64,000 bases of DNA from Pleurodeles waltl (taxonomy: Eukaryota; Chordata; Amphibia; Caudata; Salamandridae): positions 845,631,978 through 845,695,977 of the forward strand of contig NC_090437.1 in assembly GCF_031143425.1 (NCBI RefSeq), given 5' to 3'. Made by a program: the position numbers and the translations under genes. The notes under the pieces were generated by a model, which made no database searches, had not been told where the DNA came from, and saw only the letters and a program-made list of their open reading frames with translations. Numbering within the stretch: the first letter of the stretch is position 1; each line of letters opens with the position of its first letter. This document shows positions 1 through 12,104 of the stretch, in pieces.

Positions 1-2
1 CT

Positions 3-218
3 GGGGCAGGAACTGTGATGGAGCCCCCACCACCAACAATGGTTATGCAGCTGTCCGATGTTGCAGGGGATGGGCAGGAGCCTCTCCCCACCAGCAGCAC
101 CACCACCACCACCTCCAGTGAGCAGTCGTCTGAGGTTGCGGGGGATTGGCAGGAGCCTCCCCCCACCAGCAGCACCACCACCACTGAGCAGCCGTCACCG
201 TCGGCGGACGGTATGTAA
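3..218 (+). pseudogene. 3' end of Myb-B (second Myb/SANT-like protein) of copy A
   Basis: Only the C-terminal 70 or so codons are in the window, so coding integrity cannot be judged. The frame reads a low-complexity tail with two repeats of a VAGDWQEPPPTSSTTTT-type unit and ends EQPSPSADGM before a stop. It is clearly homologous to the C terminus encoded by copy F (56095-56410, minus), which has three such units and ends EQPSPPADSV. The preceding residues GAGT and EPPPPTMV also match F. No catalytic or DNA-binding domain is visible in this part; assignment rests on the match to F, where the Myb/SANT exon is present. It could still be intact upstream. Confidence 0.55.
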
Positions 219-331
219 TCCTGCCTCCATGGGCTGCTGTGCGGCCTGCCTCCTGAAAATCCAGAGGCAATGACACCCACCTGAGAGACTGTGACCTTGC
301 ACTCCCCTGGATCAAGAGCACAGGGCACGAT

Positions 332-760
332 GCCCCCTCCAGAACCAGTGGGTAAGACATGCACCTACCCCAGACTCACCAGGATCAAGAGCACAGGGCA
401 CAATGCCCCCTCCAGAACCAGTGGATAAGACACCCACCTAACCCAGACTCGCCACGATCAAGAGCACAAGGCATGATGCCCCCTCCAGAACCAGTGGGCA
501 AGTCACCCACTTGAGAGACTGTGGCCTTGCACTCCCCAGGACCAAGCACAGGGCATGTTGCCCCCTCCAGAGCAAGTGGGCAAGTCACCCACTTGAGAGG
601 CTGTGGTCTTGTACTCCCCAGGATCAAGCACAGGGCATGTTGCCTCCTGCAGAACCAGTGGGTAAGACACCCACCTGAGAGACTGTGGCTGTGCACTCCC
701 CAGGACCAAGCACAGGCACGTAGTCCCCCTCCAGAACCAGTGGTGTTGTTCCATCTCCTG
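332..760 (+). repeat. Tandem array 3' of Myb-B in copy A
   Basis: Units start with GCCCCCTCC or a variant at 332, 405, 478, 560, 642 and 723, giving periods of 73, 73, 82, 82 and 81 bases. Units alternate between a short and a long form. The core contains AGTGGGCAAGTCACCCACT, an imperfect palindrome. The array lies just after the stop of the Myb-B tail, so it is probably 3' UTR or subterminal DNA. Copies B and F have related arrays in the equivalent place. Confidence 0.85.
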
Positions 761-1465
761 GCTGGGGTGCCCCCCGCCCCCTGTCCCCCTGAGGTGCCTG
801 CCTATTTACCAACAGATGCCCCTGCAGTGTTCTCTCTGTGTTGAGGCAGGTGCCATATTTGCCCTTGGACTTTGGCCTGTGGCTATGTGGACTACGTACA
901 TTGTGAACTGGACTGTGTCCCTTTTTGTGTACATATGTATATATCTCTTGACTTGCCTCACTTATTTATATTGATGTGTTTCTCTCATTACATTCACTTT
1001 TTCAAAATCGTTTTGTCCTTGCATTATTTATCCGAGGTACGGGGTACAAATGTTTTGGTAATGCAGCTGAATGTGCGTATGGTGTTGGGAGTGTGTTGCG
1101 TGTGTGTCTCCCTCCCTTGTGTGCTAGGCGGCTGTTGTCTTCGCCGGTATAGATGTTCATGGTGGAGCAGCATGTAGAAAATCATGGGAAGACATGCAGC
1201 TCGGGCTCCATGGCGGGGTGGTTGTTCCCTGTGTCTCCAATGGGGAGTCCTTTCAGTGTTTCCGCCAGGCTTTTGATGTCGTTGGTACCACCCCGTAAAA
1301 GGTGGCGGTTTCCAGGGTCATAATATGGTGGGCGGAACATTGACTTCCGCCTGGCTGTAGGCGGCTACCACTGTGGTGGTTGTTGTTTCCGTCCTGGCAG
1401 TCGGTGTGGTACATTGGCTGTATATCAGAGATCTTTCCGCCATGGTCATAATTTGGCGGCCTGTT

Positions 1466-1516
1466 GGCGGTATTACCGCCGCTTTAACACCAACCGCCAG
1501 GGTCGTAATGAGGGCC
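1466..1516. repeat. Right terminal inverted repeat of Harbinger copy A
   Basis: Reverse-complemented, it begins GGCCCTCATTACGACCCTGG and continues with GGCGGT, GTTAAAGCGGCGG and TAATACCGCC. It is near-identical to the left end of B at 23588 and of F at 54815. Confidence 0.8.
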
Positions 1517-1709
1517 ATAATGTTTTCAGTGCCACACATAACATGTGATATCATGCATCACACGTTACATGTCAAATGTAAGGGACACATTAAGTGACTG
1601 TCATGTTTGTTTTATGACGCACAAAGTAACCCTGGGCGGAGATGGATCAGACAACCTCCAGCGTAACATCCACTTGCTGACTTGCAGACCATGATTAGTG
1701 ATTCAGATC

Positions 1710-2417
1710 TACCATCTGGATAGACAGACAATCATGGATTTATGTCATCAGTTGGAGCCATCCGTCATCCAACTAGCGTACCACCCATTGTACATGTCAT
1801 GTCAGTGTTGCACTTTCTGGCCACAGGGTACTTCCAAAATACAGTGACCCTATCTGCTGGGATGTCCCAGCCTATGTTCAGTATGATATTAAAGAATGTC
1901 CTTTCAGCACTGTTAAAACACCAGGACAGCTACATCCGGTTTCTTCCATGTGAGGATCTTGCACATGTGAAATCTGAGTTCTATGATTTGGCACACATCA
2001 CACATATTGTTGAAGTCATTGATGGTACCCATGTAGCCTTGGTTCCACCGCTTGGCACTGAACAGGTCTATCGGAACAGGAAAAGCGTCCATTCTATCAA
2101 TGTCCAAGTAGTGGGTTTGGCTGACCTCTACATTTCCCAAGTCTGTGCTCATTACCCGGGTTTAGTCCATGATGCCTTCATCATGCGGAACAGCTCTATT
2201 CCACAGCTGATGACACAACTGTACCCAGAGAGGTCCTGGCTGGTTGGTGTGTCACACATGTAATGTGTTTATGTATGTATCATTTCTTCTGTTAGTGACG
2301 CTTTGTTCTGTACTCATGTTTGCACACATGTTGTCTTTCCTTACAGGGGATTCTGCGTACTCCAACCATCCCTGGTTGTTGACTCCAGTGAGCATCTCCT
2401 TTGAGCATCTCCTTTGA
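1710..2417 (+). pseudogene. HARBI1-like DDE transposase, copy C (truncated)
   Basis: The protein relates to the PIF/Harbinger nuclease, the DDE enzyme that cuts and pastes the element. Visible features are the helical N-terminal part (YHLDRQTIMDL, then LHFLATGYFQNTV and MSQPMFS), the first catalytic Asp in VIDGTHVALVPP, and the second in LVHDAFIMRNSS. There is a one-base slip near 1765. An intron matching those of B and D lies at about 2247-2346 (GT...CAG), followed by exon 3 starting GDSAYSN. Exon 3 stops at 2415-2417, before the region holding the catalytic Glu, so the enzyme is dead. The stop follows a 14-base tandem duplication (GAGCATCTCCTTTG) at about 2391. Confidence 0.85.
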
Positions 2418-3600
2418 TATGTGCAGTCATATTGCACTGTCAGTGATACTACAGAAGATTTACCTGGCTTTTGTGTTTAATTAAGGCCTTTGTCTGCCTA
2501 AACTCTTTGTATGTGACTTTTGCCTTCCAGGTCTCATCCCTATGCCATCCTCAAGTAGATTTTTCTGAATTGTGTCATTGGCAGGTGGAAGTGGCTAGTC
2601 TGACATGTGAATGGGCGATGAAATGGATCCAGGTACTGTTTATTACAACTTGTTTTGTTTGGGTGCCATGCCCAGGATGCCTGGACAGTGGGAGGCGTTA
2701 TTCCAGATATTGAGAATGGACCTGTTTGGCCTGGTATGCTTACCAATGGTCTCATGGGTGTGGTCATGTGCCCTTGTGACATGTCCTTGTGGCCACTCCT
2801 TGCATTTTCCCTTCACATTGTGTTGACATTGTTACTATATGCCCTGTATGTAGCTGTTGATATGTTTCCTCACTGCAAGCCACAGGAGGTGTGCCATTAC
2901 ACTGCCATTAGGTGTGTGATGTGGCAGTGAATGGCTAACCGTTGTAATAGGATAGGCCTCAGACAAGGGACTGTTGTACTAGCCTGTGTGTGTGTCACGG
3001 GGCATGTCAAGTTGGATAGACATGGGATAAGGGTCAAGCTGGGGACTATATCTACCTATCTGTTTGCCTATCCTATGGTACAGGATCTGACATAGCCCTA
3101 GTTGGATAGTACTTTGTGATTTCTCTACAAGTGAATCAATGTTCAGTCATTCTTGGCTATCACAGTCCAGACATATTTGCAGCCTGTAGGATGTACATTG
3201 CAAATAAAAAGCTTTTGGGTGACAGGCCACTTGTGGTTTTGTGTTGGTAGTGATACTCGGTTTGACCCATTGTGTGATCTGTTCCTCCTTACAATGATAT
3301 TCTCACATCTACCTCATTAACATCACCTTCTTTTCACATTGTATATCCCAAAACATTTTGAAAACAATCACTATTGGACATATATAGATTGCTTGTTGTG
3401 TTTATTTATAGGTGTTCTTGAGTTAAAGGTGCAAATTAATGAGTAATATAAAACACAAACAGTGAAGGGATCAGTCATGGTGGATATTGTCCTTAGAGTA
3501 GTCAGAGTCCAGAGTCCTACTATACTGGAAAATGGAAGGTGTATGTAGAGCAGTCAATAGAGTGATTCTGTGGCACACAAAGGAACTCAATCAGAAAGAG
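2418..3600. other. Interval with no recognisable gene inside copy C
   Basis: This lies between the truncated transposase and the Myb-A relic. I see no coding frame with family resemblance. It contains a possible polyadenylation signal AATAAA at about 3202. It presumably holds the degraded 3' sequences of the two convergent genes. Confidence 0.5.
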
Positions 3601-3601
3601 G

Positions 3602-6600
3602 TTACTTCCTAGCAGTGGTTGAGGTCTTGACATTCGCTATTCCTGGATGCTTGGGTGAATGTCCCTGCTTGCGGAAGAGCTCTTCAGCTACAGAGGCAGG
3701 GGTGTCTGATGTGGATTCTTCCCCTGGCAGGGCCTCCCATCCACTGGCTGCCCCAGATGTTGAAGGAGGTGATGTTAGGGGGGCAGTGAAAGGGGTGTGT
3801 TGTTGTCCCCTATCCCTGTTCAGGGTGGTGTTGATGTTTCTCAGCATCCCTGTTAGGGAGGCCGAGGTGACATTGTGGGCCTCCCACTGTTGTAAAGTTT
3901 CATGGTGGTAATCACTCTGCAGCTGCTTGATCTCCCTGAGCTCGGCAAGTACCTGGCTCATCACGCCTTGGGACTGTTGGTCCCAAGACATGGGTGATGG
4001 TGTCCTGGCCAGAACCATCCACAGCAGTCTCATCCCGATGGCCCACTCCATCCCTCCCACGCACCCTACTCCCAAGTGCCAGCACCCTTGGCACAGTTTG
4101 CTCCCTATCACTGTGGGTATCATTGGGTCTAGGTCCATAATTGTCTGAGGTGTCTAGATGAGACTCAGGTACCTTGACTGGGGGGCACATAGTGGTGGAC
4201 TCTGCCCTCAGGACACAGGCTAGGGGGCGAACGGTTGCGTTAGATGTTGATGCAACAGGGCTGGGAGGAGTTGTTGTGGTCAGGGTAAGGCTGACCGGTG
4301 TCATCTGACCAGGTTCCCCAGATGGCCCTGCGTCGTCCTCAACGTCCATATGTCCAGGAGTTATATATCACTCAGGGCTTCATCCAGGGGGGGAGTGGCA
4401 GTCTCTGGAGGGATCACCATATTCCCAATCGCAGCTAGACCTGTTGAAGTGATGGACAGTATGTTACAGGTTGTATTGTGACATGTACCTCCAACAGTTT
4501 ACAGTGACATTTTACATGGCAAATTCACATTGGCTTTGCATTTCTCCCTTTATGTGAGAGGCACACCTGCTATCAACTGTATAGATCTGACATTTGAGAT
4601 GATGACAAATTCTATGTCAAGTCACCTTGCTACAGGTTGTGTGAGTATGTTGGTACTTGGGTAACTGTCCATGGACTTCTATTATTCCAGCAATACAGTG
4701 ACACCGGTGGCTGGGCATGATGTGTGTTAGCTCATCTTGAGACCTAGCAGATTGTCATGCTTGCAGACCCAGGACCATGTAGTTGATCATGTTACTTGTT
4801 AACAAGTGATCAGTACATTTGTATAGTGCCACATGCATTTCGATGAGGCATCTTGGTACCTTTGTTTGTCTATCGGTGATTTTGCACGCAAGTTGGGCTA
4901 TCCTTATTCTCCACACTACTTTCATCTTAGCTTATCTATTCACAATGGATCTATCTGATTTGCCACATCACATAGTGTACCATGATCTGTAAGTTGATCC
5001 GTCCCAGGTAGGTAAACGTTATTAGTGAATTGATGGTCAGCAACACAATGTCATTATGGACACTGGCCTGGTGCATGGAATTTCAGCAAATGGCCTTCCT
5101 CAGGTTTCAATTTATGTTACTCCAACTACTACAAACAGCATACATAATTCATCTTCTCAGGTGCATTAATTTTCATTGTGAGTGGATGTTGGAGGATCCT
5201 TGTACAGATGCACATTGGGCAGGTATGTTACTTTGGCTAGACAATTCCTTCTGGGCTTTACATTGCTGTTTTTGCCTGTCCTCCCACACAGTATACAGGT
5301 CCGGTCCCCCCAGGTGAGTACAGTTCAGATTGAGAAGGGTCATAGAAGGTGAGTACACAGTTGTGGCTGAGTAGAGTGACATTCCCAGTGCCTTCTGGTC
5401 TTAGCATTGCTGTCTTTGTCTGTCTTCCCCAATCAGTATACAGATGGGATGCCCTCAGGTGAGTACAAGTCAGTAGCTGAATGGAGTAAGATGGGACATA
5501 GTAGGTGAGTACACAGTTGTGGCTGAGTGGTCGACATTCCCAGTGCTTTCTGGCCTTAGCATTTGCTGTCTTTGCCTGTCCTCCCACACAGTGTACAGAT
5601 GGGATCCCCTCAGGTAAGTACAGTTCAGTAGCTGAGTAGAGGGAGAGGGGTCATAGTAGGTGAGTACACAGATAACTGAGTGGAGTGACATTCCCAGTGC
5701 CTTCTGGCCTTAGCATTGCTGTGTTTACCTCCCCCCCCCACTAAGTATACAGATGGAAACCCCTCAGGTGAGTACAGTTCAATAGTTGAGTAGAGGGAGA
5801 AGGGTCATAGTAGGTGAGTACAAAGATGTGGCTGAGTTGAGTGACATTCATAGTTCCCTATGGCCTTAGCATTGCTGTAATGGCCTGTCCTACCCACTCA
5901 GTATCCATTTAAATGCCTCCAGTTTGGTATACTCCAATATGGAGTTGGTAAATGTTGGATTTTTTTCAAAGGGTACTGTATTCTAGTATTGGTGATAGTA
6001 GCATGGTGCCTGCTGGGAGTTGTGGTGTTGTCAATCCTTGAGGTACACCCAGTTTTCTGGTATGCTATCCCCCCAGGTGGGTCTCATTAACATTCTGGAG
6101 GCCAGACAAGGGTCTATGGACAGGTGGACACTGGGCTTGTAAGTGGGGTGACATTGTAGGTGGGTTAGGGTGAGCAGTGGGCATGCATGACATTATATTT
6201 GGGGGACACATTTTGTAGTTGTGACTTACCCGACTTGACTCCCAGGTATTCCTGTCAAGCCCTCAGGATGCAGAATGACCAAGAACTGCCCCTCCCACAA
6301 TGTGAACTGTGGGGGAAGAGGTGGGGGACCACAGCCAGTCTTTTGTACCACCAGCTGGTGCCTGGATTCCATGGAACGGACCTTACCCCTGATGTCATTC
6401 CACTGCTTCCTGATCGTGTCAGATGTGCACGGGTAGCTGCCTACAGAATCAACTCTGTCAACTATTCTTTGGCACATTTCTATTTTTTGGGAGATAGTTA
6501 CTGGACTTGGGCTCCAAATATATGTGCCAAACACTATTCTAATGATCTAATCCACCATGCCTCTTAACTCCTCATTGTTGAATCCTGGGTGTTTTTATGG

Positions 6601-6606
6601 TGACAT
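3602..6606 (-). pseudogene. Myb-A (Myb/SANT-like DNA-binding partner), copy C, two exons
   Basis: Exon 1 runs 6606-6230 with a GTAAG donor at 6229-6225. It resembles Myb-A of B through IEMCQRIVDRVDSVG, TIRKQWNDIRGKVRSMESRHQ and LHPEGLTGIPG, a trihelix-type domain that in Harbingers delivers the transposase to the ends. Early stop codons interrupt its N terminus. Exon 2 begins near 4432 after an AACAG acceptor and extends to 3602. It holds an acidic, Ser/Thr/Pro-rich stretch, then after a frameshift near 3970 a predicted coiled coil (VLAELREIKQLQSDYHHETL) and LRNINTTL. The same order occurs in Myb-A of D. It is converging on the transposase. Not functional as read. Confidence 0.8.
5247..5920 (+). 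repeat. 155-base tandem repeat in the Myb-A intron of copy C
   Basis: Units begin CCTTCTGG or a variant at 5247, 5391, 5546, 5700 and 5855, giving periods of 144, 155, 154 and 155; the fifth unit is partial. Each unit contains a pyrimidine tract ending in CAG or AAG, a segment of roughly 20-25 bases, and CAG followed by GTGAGTAC or GTAAGTAC. This is the layout of a tiny exon with acceptor and donor, on the strand opposite to the Myb-A gene. Whether it is ever spliced is unknown. Confidence 0.85.
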
Positions 6607-7174
6607 GGTGGCATATATGAAGTGAGGGAATGAGTAGAAATACATTTGTAGGTGTTGTGTGATGAGGATGAGTGGGTGGTGTGCAGTGAATTGTGTGATA
6701 GTGTGCAAATATGTGGTTGGGGGTGCAGTGTGGACATGAGATGTTTGGCTTATGTGCGGTGGAGTGGTGCCTATCCTATTGCTTGCATTACAGTTGTTGT
6801 GTTCTGAGTTTTAGAGGCAAAGGATTGTGGTGTGTGAAGGGGTGAGTTTTATAGTGTGGTTGGTGGGTGTGTCAAGTGTATGTATGTGTGTCAGCTGTGT
6901 TGTTTTCAAATCTTTCCAATGTGGTGTTTTGTGTTACTGTGGGGACCACCGAGCACGGCAGTTCTCACTACCATGGCAAGACCGCATGGCAATTTCTGAG
7001 TTGTAATAGGTTTGGTAGTTGTTTGTTGGGCTGGGGGTGCTGGTGATCAGACCGCCTCTTTCCTGCCCCCCACGGTCTTGGCGGAGTCAGGATTTTGGCT
7101 GTCTTTTGGCAGGCTTGGATGTAACTTATCAGACAGCGGTCTGTATGACCGCCAACATGTCGGTCTTTTGGTGG

Positions 7175-7225
7175 CCACTACCACAGCGGTCTTGCAGTCA
7201 GACCGGCAAACTTGTAATCAGCCCC
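7175..7225. repeat. Right terminal inverted repeat of Harbinger copy C
   Basis: Reverse-complemented it begins GGGGCTGATTACAAGTTTGC and continues through CGGTCTGACTGCAAGACCGC. The left end of H at 63435 matches it closely. TAA follows on the plus strand. Confidence 0.75.
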
Positions 7226-10200
7226 TAAGTTATAAATATACATGAAAACCATAGGCTGACCAAAATATCTAAAGAGATTAAGCCTACTAAGGATCAGTAC
7301 TATTAAACACTCCAGGAGAATAATACAAATTAATAGGACTATAGGATTTAGATCAAAATCAGATTTCAAAGCAGATGATGGTAATATTAGTAAATCATCA
7401 AATTCAATTAATAACAATAGTTTTTAGGGCTGTGCCATCCTTATCTCTAATACGAATTTGGACTTACATGTGTGGGGACACATTTACACATGTAGCTAAA
7501 CAAAGGACGAGACAAAATTTGGAATAATGATCTAACTAGGGTAACTCACTATAAAAATACACTGGTATAATCTTCTAAGCTGAAAAGGAAACAAGAAACC
7601 ACTTTACAAATTATATACCTCTCCTCATGGGACAGCAGACAGGAAAATGTTGCCGGTTTAGAGCACTCACAGCTTCTCAGCATCAGTAGACAGCAGCATC
7701 TGGGGCTGTGCAGAACACGAGCTGCACATTGGACAGGTCAGCAGTTCAGAATGTATTGAGCATATTAGTACTGAACAGCATAAGTAATGGGGCATATAAG
7801 ACTAAGGAGAAACTCACAACATCAAGGCTAAAAATGACAGAAGACATGATGAGGAACAGGAGGTGACAACACAAACACCCAAGAAGAACTCTCTCTAAGT
7901 TTCAAAAGTCTCTCCCTAACTGGAAATGTCCACACGTTTCTGATTGGTCCTCCATGTGGCCTCATCTAGTGCAAATTGATCAATATCCAATGGCAACATC
8001 AAGTTTGCAACTATTCCGGATTTTCTCCGGGAGTGTGCAAAGTCATCTCGATGAATTCATACAGTTCCACCAAAGTATAACACTTGTTTATCAATTGTAA
8101 CTTTGCGATTCTTCCCCACAGTGCACAGGATGATTCTAATTGTTCTTATGTGAATTTAATTTTACCTCCTGTCTCGTCTGACAGCTAGAACAAATAGTGT
8201 TACATTTGTTATTAGTTAAAACGTGTTCTCTGTCTTTAATACAATAGGACATTCACCAACACATCAACAATTTAAGAATTAATTCAGGTCAAAGGCAATA
8301 GAATGAATTAGTATATTTCTTCTACTGCTACAAAAATTAATCTTCAGGCCTAGTCTAGCTAAGAAAGCCTAAATACATATTAATGCAATTAATACATATA
8401 AATCCTATTGTGCACTTTACAATCTGAATCAAATATGCAAACCAAATTATTTAATTGTGATCATTATTTATGCCAATAGAGAAACAGTTTAAACATGCAT
8501 TTATTTTCCTACACTTGTAACTCTTTGTTAGAAAACATTTAAACCAATATAAGCACGAATAATTCATTTTCATTTAATATTAATTCAATACTTCCTTTCG
8601 ACTATTCTCCTAGAAATAACATGTTTAATATTAATTTTTATCAGTAGTTCACTCAAATATATATGCACAACATCCTTCCATGGCAACAAAACACAATGTC
8701 AAAAAGAAATGGAGGTCACCATGTCCGCCATGATTAAAACGTACACATTATTACAGTTCATGTTCATATCTCTGTTAGGCTTTTAAATGAAGATTTATAA
8801 GTCACGATATGCTAACTTCTATGCCACAAATGTATTAGTAACATTTGATCTCTATCAACACAAAAGTTTCCTTAGTCCTTTTGTTAAACTATGACATCAG
8901 TGACAAGTCAAAACATGTTCAACACACATGCAGCAACATTTCATTGTTTCTTAAAATTACCCACAAAAAAATTGTTTTGAAGTCCTCACCCCTATGAGGT
9001 TCTAGAATGTGCGCAATAAATGTGACACAACATATCAATTGAATAACATGTGGCTGGCACAAGCAAACTCACTGTAGAAATGAGTGGTAAAATGTTGCCT
9101 CATAGCCCACGAATCACACTACCTCCTTAATTTAGGAATTTTCTAAAGCTCTACAGGTAACCTAATCTTTTCAGAGCACCGAAATGGCAGGGCAAAATGT
9201 ATTAGAAGTTAAAACCTCATTTATTGTTTAGTTGGTGGCCCATGGGCCTCCTCCCCTTCATGGCAAACAACCACCCACAAATACTGAACTCTCCACATGC
9301 TTGGCTGGGATCTCAAGGATTAAAGGGTATCCTGGCAGATTTCATCACTGTTAGATTTCATCACTGTTGAATGCTGAGTAGGCTAACATGTTTTCCCAAT
9401 CGCTCGGAAATCTCTTCTGGTTTTCAGCAAGAAAGCCCCCAAAATGGGGTTTTATTGCTGGAAAACAAAATAAAAATATCACTGACATGCAAGGAGTTCT
9501 CACCCTGTACATCAGGCACACTGTTACAATTTTCTTCTACTGACTGCCATGTCTCCGAAAGCTAAATTCAGTAGCTGTAGCCACATCCCAAAGGGTGGCT
9601 ACCACTACTGCAACCTGTCACTCCTGCGGCAAATGGGCCTCCAGCCCAGTGTTATCTGATGGTGGAGTCTCAGCTGACTCTTCCATCCAGAAACCAGCAA
9701 TTGTCCTACCTCTAAATGATGTGGGGGAACCAGGAGTTTATCAGGGCGATAGCACTGCTGATTTAGACCAGCCAAATGCGAATGTCTAACATTCTTCAAC
9801 TATCATCGTGTGATCTCCCTTACCTTCACGATCACTATCTGATTGTTACCGAGAGCAAGCATAAATACATGAAATCAGATATCAATAGTGTAGATTTTGC
9901 AACAAAGTAAAATAAGGTGAAATATCCATGGTTGTAGGGCATATAGCTGTCATATTTGTGAAAATAATGCTACCTGTTTGAAAGAAGAGGAAAGGGAATA
10001 AACAATAGTGGTATTTATGTGCCTGGCTCCAAGCATCATTGTAACTCTGTTACTTCAAGTACCAGTATCCACTGAGTGCCGGGATACCCAGCATCTGAAC
10101 AAGGCCACGTGACAGACCCGCTGATAAAGTGTGTCTCCAAGGAACATGTGCTCCACCACCATTGTCTCACCATCTGTTGAGCCATGCTATTTTTCCAAAG

Positions 10201-11049
10201 GATCAAAGTAAGAGCGGTGGCTTAGAGAACACAGCTGAGTTCACGTAAACTTCAGAAATGTTTTTTTTTTCTTTCGGTGAGGAAGAGGTTAGCCACAGAG
10301 TACGTTTAAAAGATTCATGTTACATAGTTGATGTATGCATTTTTTCTGGACGTTATGTCAGAGGAAGAGAGGATAAAAGCATAAAAGTAAATTAAATCGA
10401 TACATTACAGATGGCGAATGAAAAAGTTAAGCTATAGCTTCATGGGTATTTGTAGCTCACTTCGCAAAATGCCAGCTCCACAGTGGGTGATGGACACGAG
10501 TAACAAAGGAAAATGTGAACAGCTTCGAGCGAAATGCCTTAATGGTCAACCAAGAAAATTGCAGTAAAATATATGAACTAGCACCCACTAAAATGGAAAA
10601 AGGTAATTACAATCGCACATCCGACTTCTGTCAAATGATTAGTCATAAAATGTAATAGCAATTCTTCGAATAAAGCGTAGCAGGTGTGACACGGGCCCTA
10701 GTAGAAGGAAGCAAACCGGCCCCTGGGCCGTTGTTTGAACTGTAAAACATGAAAATAATCAGGATTCAATGAGCCCCTCATGCACCTGGGCCTGAGTGCC
10801 ACTGCACCTGCTGCCCCAATGAAAGCTGAAGCTACGCTGTCGAAGACGAACTGGTAAAATAGCTCACATCTATGAAAGTGTGCTACATACCATTATGACT
10901 ACCAGTTGTTCTCAAATTCATTAAAACATTATAATGAATGTTATACACCCATCGGTGACAAGCGGGGTTGGGGGGGGGGGGTAACTAATACAACCTCCAC
11001 ATTACTCTGGTAAAAGTTATTAAGAAAAAGGGAAATGTTTATCAGATTT
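7226..11049. other. AT-rich interval without a recognisable gene
   Basis: About 3.8 kb with no long reading frame and no motif I can assign to a protein, RNA gene or transposon family. It contains an 11-base G run near 10971-10981 and several short A or T runs. It may be old host intergenic DNA or repeats decayed beyond recognition. Confidence 0.5.
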
Positions 11050-12104
11050 ATTTAACCAGTAATCTCAGTCAGGAACTGAGGGGAGACTCAAAGATTCGGT
11101 AACCTGGATTATTTCTCCCAAGATATTCTTCATCAAATTACTTATAGGTTTGCAGATGGCCTGAGGCTTAAGTCTAGTAAACATGTGTTAGTTGTCTACT
11201 AAAGCTATCCATATTTGATGCACTTTACTGGGAGAGATAGAATAATCTTCTTCTTAGGAGTCGCTTATAGGATGTTAGGTGTTAAATGATTCAATTTTCT
11301 GGAGCAGGTGGTTGAATTATTCTCATTCAGAAAGGAGAATAAAAAAAATCTCATTCAGAAAATTAACAGACACTTGTTATAAGATTCATGTGTTACACAC
11401 ATCAGCTGTCTATAGAATCCGTATTTTTCTACTCTTGTTCTTGTATCATTGAAATTTTTCTTTACTGGCAGACTTCCAGTTTTAACTCTACTTTAAAAAC
11501 CAGATAGATGACAGAAGAAAATCCCTTATGTGCTCCCTTAACATTCCCATTGTTTGATATTTAAAGTTAGATATCTTTCTGTTAGCTACCAACTTGGGTT
11601 CCTCCCATAAACACACCTTTCCTGATTCCAACGTCTTGCTTAGATCTCTCCATAAGCATAATGGTTGAATTAATGTATCCATAATACAGCGTCAGGTCCC
11701 AAGGAAATCCCAAACAGGTTGGTAAAAACCATAATAAGGGGTTGCAATAGCCTTAGAAATGTTCTGCTATATTTTCACAAATCCTTGTAGAATTTTAGAG
11801 TACACAATTTGCACATGTGTTTGCCCTAATGGAATGGGTAAACCATGTTTTGAATACATTGGACGATCTGAAGGTCCCTTTTAAATGCTAGGAGTATTAT
11901 GATTTGCCTATCGTGAAGCAAAGCCCATCACTCTTATTTAAAACCTAGAAAACCTTTTCCATGCTTTTCAATGCTCCTTCCTGTTCCATACAAAATCATT
12001 TATTATCGTCTGAATCTCCTTTATCCATTTCCTCTCAAAGAATAAAGATACATTCTTGAATAGAAAACTGAATTTGGATGTAATGGACATTTTAAGCAGA
12101 TTAA

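Larger units (their letters stand above)
1..1516 (+). mobile_element. Harbinger copy A, right-hand part (continues off the left edge)
   Basis: The piece runs from the window edge to a terminal inverted repeat whose outer end reads GTAATGAGGGCC on the plus strand at 1505-1516. The reverse complement of 1466-1516 matches the left ends of copies B (23588) and F (54815), including the GGCGGT and GTTAAAGCGGCGGTAATACC blocks. It carries the 3' end of a Myb-B gene, a tandem array, and about 750 bases of subterminal sequence, in the same order as F but inverted. The base triplet after the end is ATA, the same triplet that flanks copy B. The other end and the transposase lie outside the window. Confidence 0.75.
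1517..7225 (+). mobile_element. Harbinger copy C, right-hand part, apparently interrupted by copy A
   Basis: C holds a plus-strand transposase relic (1710-2417) and a convergent minus-strand Myb-A relic (3602-6606), and ends at an inverted repeat whose reverse complement begins GGGGCTGATTACAAG (7225). That terminus matches the left end of H (63435) and resembles that of D (42818). No C-type left end occurs between A and the transposase. The expected divergent Myb-B gene is also missing from that space. The simplest reading is that A jumped into C and the rest of C lies left of the window. Confidence 0.65.

Noticed and set aside
10971..10981. G run as a possible G-quadruplex
   Set aside because: A single run without further G tracts nearby gives little basis for a functional call.
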